Assembly: GCA_029245345.1 (NCBI GenBank)
Contig: JAQWPM010000022.1
Location: forward strand, 124,001 to 188,000
Source: Longimicrobiales bacterium
GTDB lineage: Bacteria; Gemmatimonadota; Gemmatimonadetes; Longimicrobiales; Gaopeijiaceae
Reading direction: 5' to 3'
Length of the DNA: 64,000 nucleotides
Part shown: one piece after another, positions 25,674 through 34,662 of the stretch
Numbering within the stretch: position 1 is the first letter of the stretch
How the letters are laid out: each line of letters starts with the position of its first letter
Made by a program: the position numbers and the translations under genes
The notes under the pieces: generated by a model
Seen by the model: only the letters and a program-made list of their open reading frames with translations
Databases searched by the model: none
Told to the model about the DNA's origin: nothing

Positions 25674-26999
25674 ATGAAACGACGAGACTTCACGCGACTG
25701 AGCGCTGCCGCGCTCACCGGCCTCACCGTACCGCACCCGCTCTGGGCAGCTGGCGGAGGGCATGAGCAACAGAGCCTCTCCATCGATCCCAGTCGGCTCA
25801 CCGAACGCATGCGCACCCTCGCCTCCTTCGGACAAAACGACGCTGGGGGTATCGACCGGGTCGCCTTCAGCGACGCCAACCTCGAAGCACTCGACTGGGT
25901 CTCAGGCCTCCTGGGAGAAGCGGGTTTCTACACGCACGTGGACGTCGCCGGCAACTTAATTGGCCGAAAGGCCGGCACTAACAACACCCTCCTTCCTCTG
26001 ATCTTCGGATCACACATCGACTCGGTACCGGGCGGCGGCAACTTCGACGGACAAGTCGGCTCCATGGGGTCGGTCGAAGTCGCCACGGTACTCGCTTCGG
26101 CAGGCCACACGACCCGGCACCCCATTCAGGTGGCCATCTTTTCCAATGAGGAGGGTGGAAAGACGGGGAGTCGCGCGCTTGCCGGAGAGGTAGAGCCGTT
26201 CGAGCTCGAGATTCAGACCGCGTCCGGTTACACAATCGGAGAAGGTCTGCGCCGTCTGGGGGGCGACCCCGACCGACTGGCTGAGGTACGTCGGGGCGAG
26301 GGGTCACACACAGCGTTCCTAGAACTCCATATCGAACAGGGTGCGGTCATGGACACCGATGGCTACGACATCGGTGTTGTGGAAGGCATCGTCGGCATCA
26401 TGCGCTGGAACGTCACGGTGCGCGGCGCAACGAATCACGCGGGCACAACCCCGATGGACCGCCGCTCGGACGCCATGGTAGGAGCCGCCCGTTTCATTGA
26501 TCTCGCCCATCGCACGGCACGTGAGATGCCGGGCCGACAGGTCGCAACGGTGGGTCGACTCGAGGCCGAACCGGGTGCGCCTAATGTGATTCCAGGCCTG
26601 GTACGCATGACGCTCGAGATCCGCGACCTGACGATGAACGGCATTCAAAACACGTTCGATTCGATTCGGTTGGGAGTAGACTCGGTCGCCGACGAGAGCT
26701 CAGTTTCATTTTCGTTCGAGCGTTTCTACACCAGCCGCGCCGCTCCCACCGACGAACGAATTCGCGACATCATCCAGAACGAGTCCTCGTCTCTCGGCTT
26801 GGATGCCCGACGCATGCCGTCAGGTGCCGGACACGACGCTCAAAGCATGGCTTTGCTCGGACCGGTCGGAATGATCTTCGTGCCATCGATCGCCGGTATC
26901 AGCCACGCCCCTGAAGAGCATACCGCGGACGAGGACATCGCGAACGGAACGCAAGTCCTCTTACGGACCTTGCTGGCCTTGGACGAGCGCGGTCTCTAA
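25674..26999 (+). CDS. Tat-exported M20 amidase (N-carbamoyl-amino-acid hydrolase/allantoate amidohydrolase family)
   Basis: A 441-residue Zn-dependent hydrolase with a Tat signal (MKRRDFTRLSAAALTGL). Motifs of the HyuC/AllC group appear in order: FGSHIDSVPGGGNFDGQVGSMGSVE (His and Asp ligands), IFSNEEGGKTGSRALAGE (catalytic and metal Glu), FLELHIEQGAVMD, GATNHAGTTPMDRRSDAM and the terminal PSIAGISHAPEEHTADEDI with a further His ligand. These enzymes cleave N-carbamoyl or ureido amides to free amino acids or acids, ammonia and CO2. Normally they are cytosolic; the Tat signal places this one outside the inner membrane. It is the last gene of the tct operon. Confidence 0.9.
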   Translation: MKRRDFTRLSAAALTGLTVPHPLWAAGGGHEQQSLSIDPSRLTERMRTLASFGQNDAGGIDRVAFSDANLEALDWVSGLLGEAGFYTHVDVAGNLIGRKAGTNNTLLPLIFGSHIDSVPGGGNFDGQVGSMGSVEVATVLASAGHTTRHPIQVAIFSNEEGGKTGSRALAGEVEPFELEIQTASGYTIGEGLRRLGGDPDRLAEVRRGEGSHTAFLELHIEQGAVMDTDGYDIGVVEGIVGIMRWNVTVRGATNHAGTTPMDRRSDAMVGAARFIDLAHRTAREMPGRQVATVGRLEAEPGAPNVIPGLVRMTLEIRDLTMNGIQNTFDSIRLGVDSVADESSVSFSFERFYTSRAAPTDERIRDIIQNESSSLGLDARRMPSGAGHDAQSMALLGPVGMIFVPSIAGISHAPEEHTADEDIANGTQVLLRTLLALDERGL

Positions 27000-27017
27000 C
27001 AGACGGGCTGCTCTCGT

Positions 27018-28631
27018 CTAACCACCCTCGTCGAACACAAAGAGCGAGTGCCCCAGCACACGGTACGGCACCCGATCTCTCAACGCTGCAAACGGGTCCC
27101 GCCCCTGCAAATACGTCCCGTGCAGATTCGTCGCCGAAACTACGGTGAAGCGCGGGGACTCCTCCGCACCGGATGTTCGGACCATGGGCAAGCGAAAAAA
27201 GCTCGGCAGTGCAACGTATTCGATTCCGTACGCCTCCGGAGGCACACTCCCAAAGTAGGAGAGCCAGACGCTCTGAACCCCCTCTTCTTCCATGAAGGCG
27301 CGGAGCTCGAGCAGTCCTTGGCCCCAATCGAGGTTGGAGTCCACCAGGGCACGATGAGCGTTGTCTCGCCCTCCAGCCCACACGCTCGAGTATGCAAGGA
27401 AATGCGGGTACACGGTCAGCACCGACACCGCCTGCAGCACAACCAGAGTCGGGATCGTCAGGCGAGCGAATCGGGTCCAGCCGCGACGTAGGTCTGCGAC
27501 ACCCACCGCAGCGACGACCGACAGCAGCACGACCGCCGGGAGGGCGTAGCGGAAGCCCGCGTTCAAGTCCGACCGCATCAAAAAGGCCCCGAAGACGAGC
27601 ACCCCGACGACCGCGGATCGGCCTCGCCACTCCAGCGCCGCGGCGACCGAACGCCCACCCTTGTGCCATCGCCAGCCCAGAGCGGCAACCGCGATTCCCG
27701 TTGCCGCCTGGAAAGCCACTGAAGTCTTGAAGAAGAAGGCCACCGGGAAATAGTACCACCACCCATTGGCGTTGGTCTGTCCGAGCAAATAGGCAGGGGC
27801 TTCATGGCCACCGGAGGCGTGCAGCACGGTACGCCAGAAGTTGAAACGAAGCAGCGTGAGCGCGGGGTCTCCCCGGTACAGAAGGACCATCGCCACGTAG
27901 GTCGCGACTGCGCCCACACCGAGCGACACCGCTACATCCTTCCTCCATCCGGCGTCCCCGCGCCGCCCCCATGCCTCCATACCAAGCAGTATCACGAAGA
28001 TCGGCCCGAGTGCGAGCGCACTCAGCTTCATGCCGAACGTTGCCGTGACCGCCAGCGCCGCGATTGACGCACTCATAGGTGAAGGCTTCCTGACCGCGAC
28101 GTCCAAAGCCCATACGGCAAAGAGGAAGGCGGCAGCGAGCGGAAGGTCATTGTACGCGACCCCGCCATGGGCCATCACATCAGGAATCAGCGCCGTAAAG
28201 ATGCCTGCCAACACACCCGCAACAGGTCCGGCGATCCAAAGACCAAACAGCCCGGTGCCCAGAACCACGATCGCGGCAGCACCAGACGCCACGAGCCTGG
28301 CTCGTCCGAGAACCGCATCGCGATCGTTGTTCATCCCAAAGAACAGCAAGCGGGCGTAGTTCCAGCGCTGATCGAAGTCCCAAGCCCGATCCTCCGGCGG
28401 AAACGCCTCAACCGCACCCCTCGCCGCGAGTCCATACGCATACATCGCGAGGGGTGGCTGGTCGGTGACCATGTCCCACCGGCCTTGCTCCAGACCTCGC
28501 ACGCCGCCCGCCACCAGAATGATCTCGTCGAACGTGGCCGACGTCCGACCTGCGGCGAGACGGGTCAGCACCCCGGTCATCAGCGCCACCGCACAGATGA
28601 CAACCACCGCGGTACGTCGTGTCAGGCCCAC
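27018..28631 (-). CDS. GT-C fold glycosyltransferase-like membrane protein (GT39/ArnT type)
   Basis: The 537-residue protein has about 10-11 membrane helices. The first periplasmic loop carries ATFDEIILVAGG, the Asp-Glu pair expected of dolichyl- or undecaprenyl-phosphate-sugar mannosyltransferases (GT39/GT83), and MVTDQPPLAMYAYGLA follows. AYNDLPLAAAFLFAVWALDVA is the next typical helix. The C-terminal domain from about residue 425 is soluble and probably periplasmic. It would transfer a sugar from a polyprenyl phosphate to protein or lipid. It ends convergently, 18 bases from the M20 gene, and starts 1 base after the UMF1-type transporter gene. Confidence 0.8.
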   Translation of the reverse strand: MGLTRRTAVVVICAVALMTGVLTRLAAGRTSATFDEIILVAGGVRGLEQGRWDMVTDQPPLAMYAYGLAARGAVEAFPPEDRAWDFDQRWNYARLLFFGMNNDRDAVLGRARLVASGAAAIVVLGTGLFGLWIAGPVAGVLAGIFTALIPDVMAHGGVAYNDLPLAAAFLFAVWALDVAVRKPSPMSASIAALAVTATFGMKLSALALGPIFVILLGMEAWGRRGDAGWRKDVAVSLGVGAVATYVAMVLLYRGDPALTLLRFNFWRTVLHASGGHEAPAYLLGQTNANGWWYYFPVAFFFKTSVAFQAATGIAVAALGWRWHKGGRSVAAALEWRGRSAVVGVLVFGAFLMRSDLNAGFRYALPAVVLLSVVAAVGVADLRRGWTRFARLTIPTLVVLQAVSVLTVYPHFLAYSSVWAGGRDNAHRALVDSNLDWGQGLLELRAFMEEEGVQSVWLSYFGSVPPEAYGIEYVALPSFFRLPMVRTSGAEESPRFTVVSATNLHGTYLQGRDPFAALRDRVPYRVLGHSLFVFDEGG

Positions 28632-28632
28632 G

Positions 28633-29853
28633 TCAGGTGGTGACCGCCCTTGGGTCGTTCACACGCTGAAGCAATGCCAACCCTAGTATGAAGAGCACAC
28701 TAATCGCTGCGACGGCGAGACGCTGGTTGCCGCCCGTGGTCACCGCGATGTAGCCGAACACAAACGGGCCGATCATCGAGGAACTCTTACCACACAGCGC
28801 ATAGAAGCCGAACATCTCAGCCTCTTTCCCTTCCGGAATCAACGCGGCCATGAAAGCGCGACTGGCGGCCTGCACCGAGCCTAACCCGAATCCTGCTATG
28901 AACGCGAGGGCAGCGAACCACACCTTCGAATCCGGGATGAAGTAGAGGCCCACCGCGACCAGCGTCCACAGGACGAGGACTCCGCTGATGACCTTCTTCG
29001 GCCCAATACGATCGGTCGGCTTCGCGAGTGAGAACGCGCCGATCAAAGCGAAAATCTGTAGGCCGATGTACAGATAGATCCGTTCGTTGTCCGTATACCC
29101 GAACGTGGTCGAGGCCACCGTGCTCGACATGTAGATCGCCGTGAGCACTCCATCGATATAGAAGAAGAACGCGAGCAGGAATCGACTCAGCTCCTTCTCC
29201 TTGAGCACCTCGCCAACGATCTGGCGGAAGCCCGTGATTCCCCACACGGCTGCGCGCCCGACCGACATGTCCCCCTCCTCATCCTTGGGTAGGAACAAGA
29301 AGGACGGGATCGAGAAGACGATGAAGAAGAGCGCGACCATCACCCAGACCAGATCGACACTGGTCGCGATAAGCGGAATGGCGAGGAGAAGGCCGAGAGC
29401 CGATCCCACGTAGCCGATCCCAAAACCCAGCCCCGACACCCACCCCTGTTTTTCTGGCGGCGCGATGTCCGGGAGATATGCGTTGTAGAACACTAGGCAA
29501 CCCTCGAAGCCCACGTTGGCAAAGACGAACACCACAAAGCCCCACGCCACCATGCCGGGGCCCAGCGTCGTGAAGAGTGCAACCCCGGTGACGCAAATCA
29601 TCACGTAAAACGCCAGGAAACGCTTCCGCAGGCCGGCCCTGTCGGCAATCGCGCCCAACACCGGAGAAGTCACGGCCACAATCAAAGCAGAGAGCGAGAC
29701 GGCTCGGCCCCACCACCAGTCGCCCATGCTGTCCGCGTTGCCGACCACGGTCTCGATGTAGAACACCTGGAAGACGACGCTGATGACGACGGCCGGGTAG
29801 ACCGAATTGGCAAAATCGAAGAGCGCCCAGGCGCCGACCTGCTTCTTGTTCAA
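28633..29853 (-). CDS. MFS transporter, UMF1/Atg22-like family
   Basis: The 406-residue product has 12 predicted helices. The N-terminus MNKKQVGAWALFDFANSVY, the loop SPVLGAIADRAGLRKRFL and the segment FYNAYLPDIAPPEKQGWVSGLGFGIGYVGS are characteristic of the UMF1 branch, related to fungal Atg22 vacuolar amino acid effluxers. The second half (KPTDRIGPKKVISGVLVLW, then GSVQAASRAFMAALIPEGKEAEMFGFY) carries the mirrored MFS loop. Substrates of bacterial members are mostly unknown; amino acid export is possible. It precedes the GT-C gene by one base, so they are cotranscribed. Confidence 0.87.
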   Translation of the reverse strand: MNKKQVGAWALFDFANSVYPAVVISVVFQVFYIETVVGNADSMGDWWWGRAVSLSALIVAVTSPVLGAIADRAGLRKRFLAFYVMICVTGVALFTTLGPGMVAWGFVVFVFANVGFEGCLVFYNAYLPDIAPPEKQGWVSGLGFGIGYVGSALGLLLAIPLIATSVDLVWVMVALFFIVFSIPSFLFLPKDEEGDMSVGRAAVWGITGFRQIVGEVLKEKELSRFLLAFFFYIDGVLTAIYMSSTVASTTFGYTDNERIYLYIGLQIFALIGAFSLAKPTDRIGPKKVISGVLVLWTLVAVGLYFIPDSKVWFAALAFIAGFGLGSVQAASRAFMAALIPEGKEAEMFGFYALCGKSSSMIGPFVFGYIAVTTGGNQRLAVAAISVLFILGLALLQRVNDPRAVTT

Positions 29854-29901
29854 GCGAGCTCCCGCTCAGAGGGTCATGGGTCGCTCGACTCTAGCGACCG
29901 G

Positions 29902-30564
29902 TCACACCGCGTACCAGAGGACCGCGAAGAAATGACAGACCGAACCTGCCAGCACGAAGAGGTGCCAAATCAGGTGGCTGTATGGCAGCTGCTTCGCGAG
30001 ATAGAAGCCTGCTCCGGCGGTATAGAATAGGCCACCGGCCACCAGCCAAAGCAGGCCTTCGACCGGCATATTGGCCATCACCGGCCGAACCGCGATGACC
30101 ACCAGCCAACCCATGACCACGTACATAGCAGTCGACAGCCGAGGATAACCCGCACCGGCTTTGAGCTTCGTGCCAATTCCGATGACCGCGGCGCCCCAAA
30201 CGATTCCGAACAGGGTCCATCCCCAGGCCCCGGCCAAAACCCCCAGAGTGAAGGGCGTGTAGGTACCTGCGATGAGCAGATAGATCGCCGAGTGGTCGAA
30301 AATCTGCAGGCGATCCTTCACGGGACCGACAGGGGTCGCGTGCAACCACGTGGAGGCGAGATACAGCAGGATCATCGACGCACCAAAGACGCTGCTCGCA
30401 ACGATGTCGGCCGGGCCTCCATTGCGAACTGCAGCTACCACAAGAATCGGCGTCGCGGCCAAGGCCCCGAGTAGGCCAATCCCATGGCTCACGGCATTCG
30501 CGACCTCTTCCCGTTGGCTCTGAGGTGCCCCCTGAATCAACACTGCGGCCCTGCGATTCGTCAT
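29902..30564 (-). CDS. Hemolysin III / PAQR family membrane protein
   Basis: A 220-residue, seven-helix protein of the progestin/adipoQ receptor-like family (YqfA/HlyIII). The family metal-site residues are visible: His in EEVANAVSHGIGL, Ser and Asp-His in LASTWLHATPVGPVKDRLQIFDHSAIYLLIAGTYTPF (outline only), and HLIWHLFVLAGSVCHFFAVLWYAV near the C-terminus with three His. Eukaryotic relatives act as Zn-dependent ceramidase-like receptors; bacterial members influence membrane lipid homeostasis. The name hemolysin is historical. It starts 119 bases from the divergent SDR gene and lies 48 bases upstream of the UMF1-type gene. Confidence 0.9.
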   Translation of the reverse strand: MTNRRAAVLIQGAPQSQREEVANAVSHGIGLLGALAATPILVVAAVRNGGPADIVASSVFGASMILLYLASTWLHATPVGPVKDRLQIFDHSAIYLLIAGTYTPFTLGVLAGAWGWTLFGIVWGAAVIGIGTKLKAGAGYPRLSTAMYVVMGWLVVIAVRPVMANMPVEGLLWLVAGGLFYTAGAGFYLAKQLPYSHLIWHLFVLAGSVCHFFAVLWYAV

Positions 30565-30683
30565 GTTGTCTTCTCGGCTTCTCAGCGATTAGGACTCCAC
30601 CAATTTGTGCAGGTTGCGCCCCTCCCGCACCGCAGCGAATCTGACCACGTCATCCTACACCTGAACACCTAAAACCACTTCTC

Positions 30684-31457
30684 ATGAATCGACTCGCCGG
30701 AAAACGCGTCCTCATTACAGGTGCCTCCGCCGGAATCGGCGAGGCCTGCGCTCGGTCCCTTGCTTCGCACGGAGCTCACCTCCTTCTCTCGGCGAGACGC
30801 CTCGAGAAGGTCGAAGCCCTCGCGACCGCGTTGAGAGAGGAATACGGCGTTGAAGCCCATGCGGCCGCCGTGGACGTCGCCGACAAGCAGGTCGTCACGG
30901 ATTACGTGGCCAACCTCGTGTCAGAAGGCCTCGTCCCCGACGTTCTTATCAACAACGCTGGGAAAGCCCGCGGCTTCGACAAGTTGCACGAGGGATCGCT
31001 GGACGACTGGGACGACATGATCGACACAAACGTAAAAGGACTCCTCTATATGTCCCGCGCGATCATCCCCCTCATGGTGGAACGCGACTCCGGCCACATC
31101 ATCAACATCGGGAGCATTGCCGGGAGATGGGTCTACCCAAAGGGCGCAGTCTACAATGCGACGAAGTTCGCGGTCTGGGCTCTGAACGAAGGCATGAACA
31201 TCGACCTCGCTGGGACGGCACTCCGCGTTTCGAGCGTGGACCCCGGCCTTACGGAGACGGAGTTCAGCGAGGTGCGTTTCGACGGAGACACGGCGCGGGC
31301 GAGCAGTGTGTACTCGGACACCAAACCTCTTGCTGCCGAGGACATCGCTGACGCCGTCTATTACGTCGCCAACACTCCGGCACACGTCGACGTGATCAAT
31401 CTCGTGATCATGCCGACGGTCCAGCGGCACGCGATGATTCTGCAGCGGGACGGCTGA
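30684..31457 (+). CDS. Short-chain dehydrogenase (YdfG/serine dehydrogenase-like)
   Basis: A 257-residue classical SDR. It has the cofactor motif TGASAGIGEACA (about residues 13-24), NNAGKARG, and a catalytic triad in NIGSIAGRWVYPKGAVYNATKFAV (Ser, Tyr and Lys). The C-terminal HVDVINLVIMPTVQRHA is typical of the YdfG branch, which acts on 3-hydroxy acids such as serine and 3-hydroxypropionate or on malonic semialdehyde with NADP. It is the first gene of a plus-strand pair with the MFS gene 35 bases downstream. The SD region is poor. Confidence 0.9.
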   Translation: MNRLAGKRVLITGASAGIGEACARSLASHGAHLLLSARRLEKVEALATALREEYGVEAHAAAVDVADKQVVTDYVANLVSEGLVPDVLINNAGKARGFDKLHEGSLDDWDDMIDTNVKGLLYMSRAIIPLMVERDSGHIINIGSIAGRWVYPKGAVYNATKFAVWALNEGMNIDLAGTALRVSSVDPGLTETEFSEVRFDGDTARASSVYSDTKPLAAEDIADAVYYVANTPAHVDVINLVIMPTVQRHAMILQRDG

Positions 31458-31492
31458 CCGAGGACTCTTCTCAGCGGGGTTAGCTTCTCGCG

Positions 31493-32701
31493 ATGAAATC
31501 GCAGTCTTCCCCCTATGTGGTGGTCTTCACGCTCTGGCTGCTCGTCTTCTCATCGGCGGGCCAGACGATGATCATCTCGCCGATTCTTCCTCAGATCGGC
31601 GACGACCTCTCCATTGCGGACGCGGTGCTCGGCACCCTCGTGACGGCGTACTCTCTGATGGTCGGGCTGTTCGCGATTCTCTCGGGCCCCATATCCGACA
31701 AGTTTGGACGGCGCCGCATTCTTCTCATCGGGTGCGGCACGATGGCCGTCGCGCTCGGCCTCCATGCCTTCGTAGACAGTTACATCACGTTCCTGGCTGT
31801 TCGGGTCTTCGCGGGTATGGCGGGCGGTATGCTGAGCGGGGCAGCGGTCTCTTACATCGGGGACTATTTTCCATACGACCGGCGTGGCTGGGCCACGGGT
31901 TGGGTCATGAGTGGGGCAGCCTTCGGACAGATCTTCGGCATCCCGATGGGAATCCTCATGGCGGATCGGTGGGGCTTCCGGGCGCCGTTCTATCTGTTCG
32001 GCGTCACGATGGCTCTCACCGTCTTTCTCATCTACTTCCGGATCCCCCAGCCGGACGTACCCCGATCCGAAAACCCTCTGACCGTCCGCAAAGCCGCTTC
32101 TGACTATTGGGCCATGCTCCGTCGCCCTGAAGTGGCTTGGGCAGCGGTCGCGTACTTCGTCATGTTCTTCGGTGTGGCGGTCTTCGTGATCTATCTGCCC
32201 ACTTGGCTGGAGCGGGAAATCGGGGCCACCGGCAACCAGATCGCTCTGATGTTTCTGGTCGGGGGAATCGCCAACGTTCTGACGGGGCCTCAGATCGGAA
32301 AGCTGTCAGACAAGATCGGTCGAAAGAGGATCATCTTGCTGGCCTGTGTCGGTCTTTCCGTCCTGACGCTCCTCACGGTCAAGATCGTGACCACGGTGCT
32401 GGCCGCCTACGTGTTCTTCTTCTTCACGATGGTCCTCGTAGCCATGCGGATCAGCCCGTTCTCGGCGCTCCTGACCGCCCTAGTAGAAGACGAACGTCGC
32501 GGCTCGCTCATGAGTCTTGCCGTGGCCCTCGGCCAACTCGGCTTCGCCCTTGGAGGTGCCGTGTCCGGTCCCATCTTCGCGAAGGTCGGGTTCGGTGCCA
32601 ATACGGCGATCGGGGCGGTCTTTGTCCTCGCGATGGGCCTGGTGGTGTGGTTCTTCATTCCCGAGCCCCCGCCAACACAGAACCGCTTAGCACGGGGCTG
32701 A
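31493..32701 (+). CDS. MFS transporter
   Basis: The 402-residue protein has 12 hydrophobic helices. The family loop 2-3 motif reads LSGPISDKFGRRRILLIG (about residues 63-80), with the mirror GKLSDKIGRKRIILLACVG around 270. The N-terminal SAGQTMIISPILPQIGDDL resembles drug/metabolite H+ antiporters of the DHA1 group. No substrate can be inferred; it follows an SDR by 35 bases and may export or import its product. Confidence 0.88.
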   Translation: MKSQSSPYVVVFTLWLLVFSSAGQTMIISPILPQIGDDLSIADAVLGTLVTAYSLMVGLFAILSGPISDKFGRRRILLIGCGTMAVALGLHAFVDSYITFLAVRVFAGMAGGMLSGAAVSYIGDYFPYDRRGWATGWVMSGAAFGQIFGIPMGILMADRWGFRAPFYLFGVTMALTVFLIYFRIPQPDVPRSENPLTVRKAASDYWAMLRRPEVAWAAVAYFVMFFGVAVFVIYLPTWLEREIGATGNQIALMFLVGGIANVLTGPQIGKLSDKIGRKRIILLACVGLSVLTLLTVKIVTTVLAAYVFFFFTMVLVAMRISPFSALLTALVEDERRGSLMSLAVALGQLGFALGGAVSGPIFAKVGFGANTAIGAVFVLAMGLVVWFFIPEPPPTQNRLARG

Positions 32702-32788
32702 CCAACACCCTGCCCCTGTCGCGGCCCTACGGTCTCCTTATCTTTTTCGGCCCCAGACATTTCTTAAGCGCCCTCGTTCGAGGACCCT

Positions 32789-33700
32789 GTGAGCCCCGAC
32801 CCTGCCAAGACATACCGCGTCCTCCTCGTAGAGGACGCCTTCGACCAGGCTCTGCTGGTGAAAGCGTTCTTGTCGAGCACGGGCGACTACGAGGTTACGC
32901 ACAGCCAAGACGGCGATCACGCGGTCGAACTCCTGCACTCACAGGAGTGGGACATCGTCATCACCGACCTCGATCTGCCGGGCACGGACGGATTCGAGGT
33001 GATTCGCCGGGCGCGCGCGAAGAGTGTAGACCTTCCGGTGCTGGCCACAACGGGGTACACGGGTTCGGAGTTCCACGAGCAGGCGCATCGTGACGGTGCG
33101 AACGACCTCCTTACGAAGCCGCTCGACAAGGAAGAATTCCTGACGCACGTCGCAGTCCTCGTCGGCTCATCCGATCCCGAGGTTGCAGCATCAACGGCGA
33201 TCCTAGCGATCGGCGGGCTGGCCGGTGACGTCGAGATAGCGTGCGGCGGCACCTTGATGCAGGTGGCGTCACGGGGGCAGACGGCAGTCGTCGTTCCGCT
33301 CTGCAACGATGAACTCGATGCGCAGGGACTCGGCCTGAAAGCGTCCAAACAAGCGTGCGATTCGATGGAGGGCCAACTCGTCATCGACAAAGCGGCGTTG
33401 GACGATGGCCATCCGGCTCGTATCGAGGCGCTCCGAGTGGCCCAGTCCGTGACGGGCCCCGTTGAGCGTGTGCCTGAGTATCAGACTACCACCACTGGAC
33501 TCGACCTTAAGCCGACTCATTTCGTAAAAATCGGACGGCAGATGGCGCTCAAGAATAAAGCATTGGCGACCTTCGGAGTCGCCGTATCCGGCCGTATGGA
33601 CCGTACGCCCGTCATGTCAGAGGCGTACGCCCGGTACTGGGGGCGCTACCAGCAGTTCATGGAAGTCGAAGCCTTCGAAATCATCAAAGGGAAGATCTAG
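32789..33700 (+). CDS. Response-regulator receiver domain fused to a degenerate PIG-L/LmbE deacetylase domain
   Basis: The 303-residue protein starts at a GTG. Residues 10-125 are a complete receiver domain: Glu15-Asp16 acidic pair, phospho-acceptor Asp60 in DIVITDLDLPGTDGF, Thr88 and Lys110 (LLTKPLD). Residues 137-303 resemble a PIG-L/LmbE (BshB1-like) deacetylase: AIGGLAGDVEIACGGTLMQVASRG aligns with the family's AIGAHPDDVEIGCGGTL, and the end SEAYARYWGR..MEVEAFEII matches the family C-terminus. The zinc and base residues are lost: HPDD became LAGD (144-147) and the later HPDH became HPAR (208-211). So this is probably a phospho-controlled non-enzymatic or altered domain. No histidine kinase is nearby. 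accA follows after 3 bases. Confidence 0.75.
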   Translation: MSPDPAKTYRVLLVEDAFDQALLVKAFLSSTGDYEVTHSQDGDHAVELLHSQEWDIVITDLDLPGTDGFEVIRRARAKSVDLPVLATTGYTGSEFHEQAHRDGANDLLTKPLDKEEFLTHVAVLVGSSDPEVAASTAILAIGGLAGDVEIACGGTLMQVASRGQTAVVVPLCNDELDAQGLGLKASKQACDSMEGQLVIDKAALDDGHPARIEALRVAQSVTGPVERVPEYQTTTTGLDLKPTHFVKIGRQMALKNKALATFGVAVSGRMDRTPVMSEAYARYWGRYQQFMEVEAFEIIKGKI

Positions 33701-33703
33701 AGC

Positions 33704-34651
33704 GTGCTCGAATTCGAACGCGACATCGTCGAGATTCAAGGACAAATCGACAAACTCAACGACCTGGCGGCCCGCAAAGGCATCGACGTTTCGGACGAGG
33801 TGGTTGTGCTTCAGCGCAAGCTGAGTGATCTGCGAATCGACACGTACGCGAACCTCGTGCCCATGGACCAGGTGTTGGTCGCTCGTCACCCCAAACGCCC
33901 CTACACGCTGGACTACATTGGCCGGGCGTTTACAGACTGGATCGAGCTCCACGGAGATCGGTCCTTTCGGGACGACGAGGCCATCGTGGGTGGCTGGGCC
34001 CGACTGAAAGGCCGCACGGTGATGATCATTGGGCAACAGAAGGGCCGGGACATGAAGGCCAACCTGAAGCGCAACTTCGGCATGCCCCACCCCGAGGGGT
34101 ATCGGAAGGCGCTCCGACTCATGCGTCAGGCTGAGAAGTTCGGACGGCCGATCGTCACCTTCATCGACACACCCGGAGCCTACCCGGGCATCGGTTCGGA
34201 AGAACGGGGAATCGGTGAGGCCATCGCATTCAACCTCCGCGAAATGTCTCGACTGAGAGTGCCTATAGTTTCGGCAGTCCTGGGAGAAGGAATGTCGGGT
34301 GGGGCCCTCGGCATCGGTGTGACGGATCGCATCTTGATGATGGAGCATTCCATCTACTCCGTGATTTCTCCAGAAGGGTGCGCAGCGATCCTATGGCGCT
34401 CTGCGGAGCACCGTAAAAAGGCCGCAACCGCTCTGCGCCTAACCGCCACAGACCTTGTGGAAGCCGGCGTATGTGACGAGATCGTCGCTGAACCTGCTGG
34501 CGGCGCTCATTCGGACTGGGACACAGCGGCGTCCAATTTGGAGGGAGCCCTCGATCGCCACATCGGAGAGTTGAGCGAGTTGTCCACCGACGCCTTGCTC
34601 GAGGCCCGCTGGGCGAAGTACGAGGGCATCGGCTCCTTCAGGGAAGCCTAG
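33704..34651 (+). CDS. accA: Acetyl-CoA carboxylase carboxyltransferase subunit alpha
   Basis: The 315-residue AccA transfers the carboxyl group from carboxybiotin to acetyl-CoA in fatty acid synthesis. The N-terminal helix pair (LEFERDIVEIQGQIDKLNDL) is followed by HPKRPYTLDYIGRAF, FIDTPGAYPGIGSEERGIGEAIAFNL, VLGEGMSGGALGIGVTDRILMMEHSIYSVISPEGCAAILW (outline) and LTATDLVEAGVCDEIV. All canonical segments are present and the length is normal. It uses a GTG start at 33704. The partner accD and biotin carboxylase genes are not in this window. PSP1 follows after 11 bases. Confidence 0.95.
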   Translation: MLEFERDIVEIQGQIDKLNDLAARKGIDVSDEVVVLQRKLSDLRIDTYANLVPMDQVLVARHPKRPYTLDYIGRAFTDWIELHGDRSFRDDEAIVGGWARLKGRTVMIIGQQKGRDMKANLKRNFGMPHPEGYRKALRLMRQAEKFGRPIVTFIDTPGAYPGIGSEERGIGEAIAFNLREMSRLRVPIVSAVLGEGMSGGALGIGVTDRILMMEHSIYSVISPEGCAAILWRSAEHRKKAATALRLTATDLVEAGVCDEIVAEPAGGAHSDWDTAASNLEGALDRHIGELSELSTDALLEARWAKYEGIGSFREA

Positions 34652-34662
34652 GGGCCGCGACC

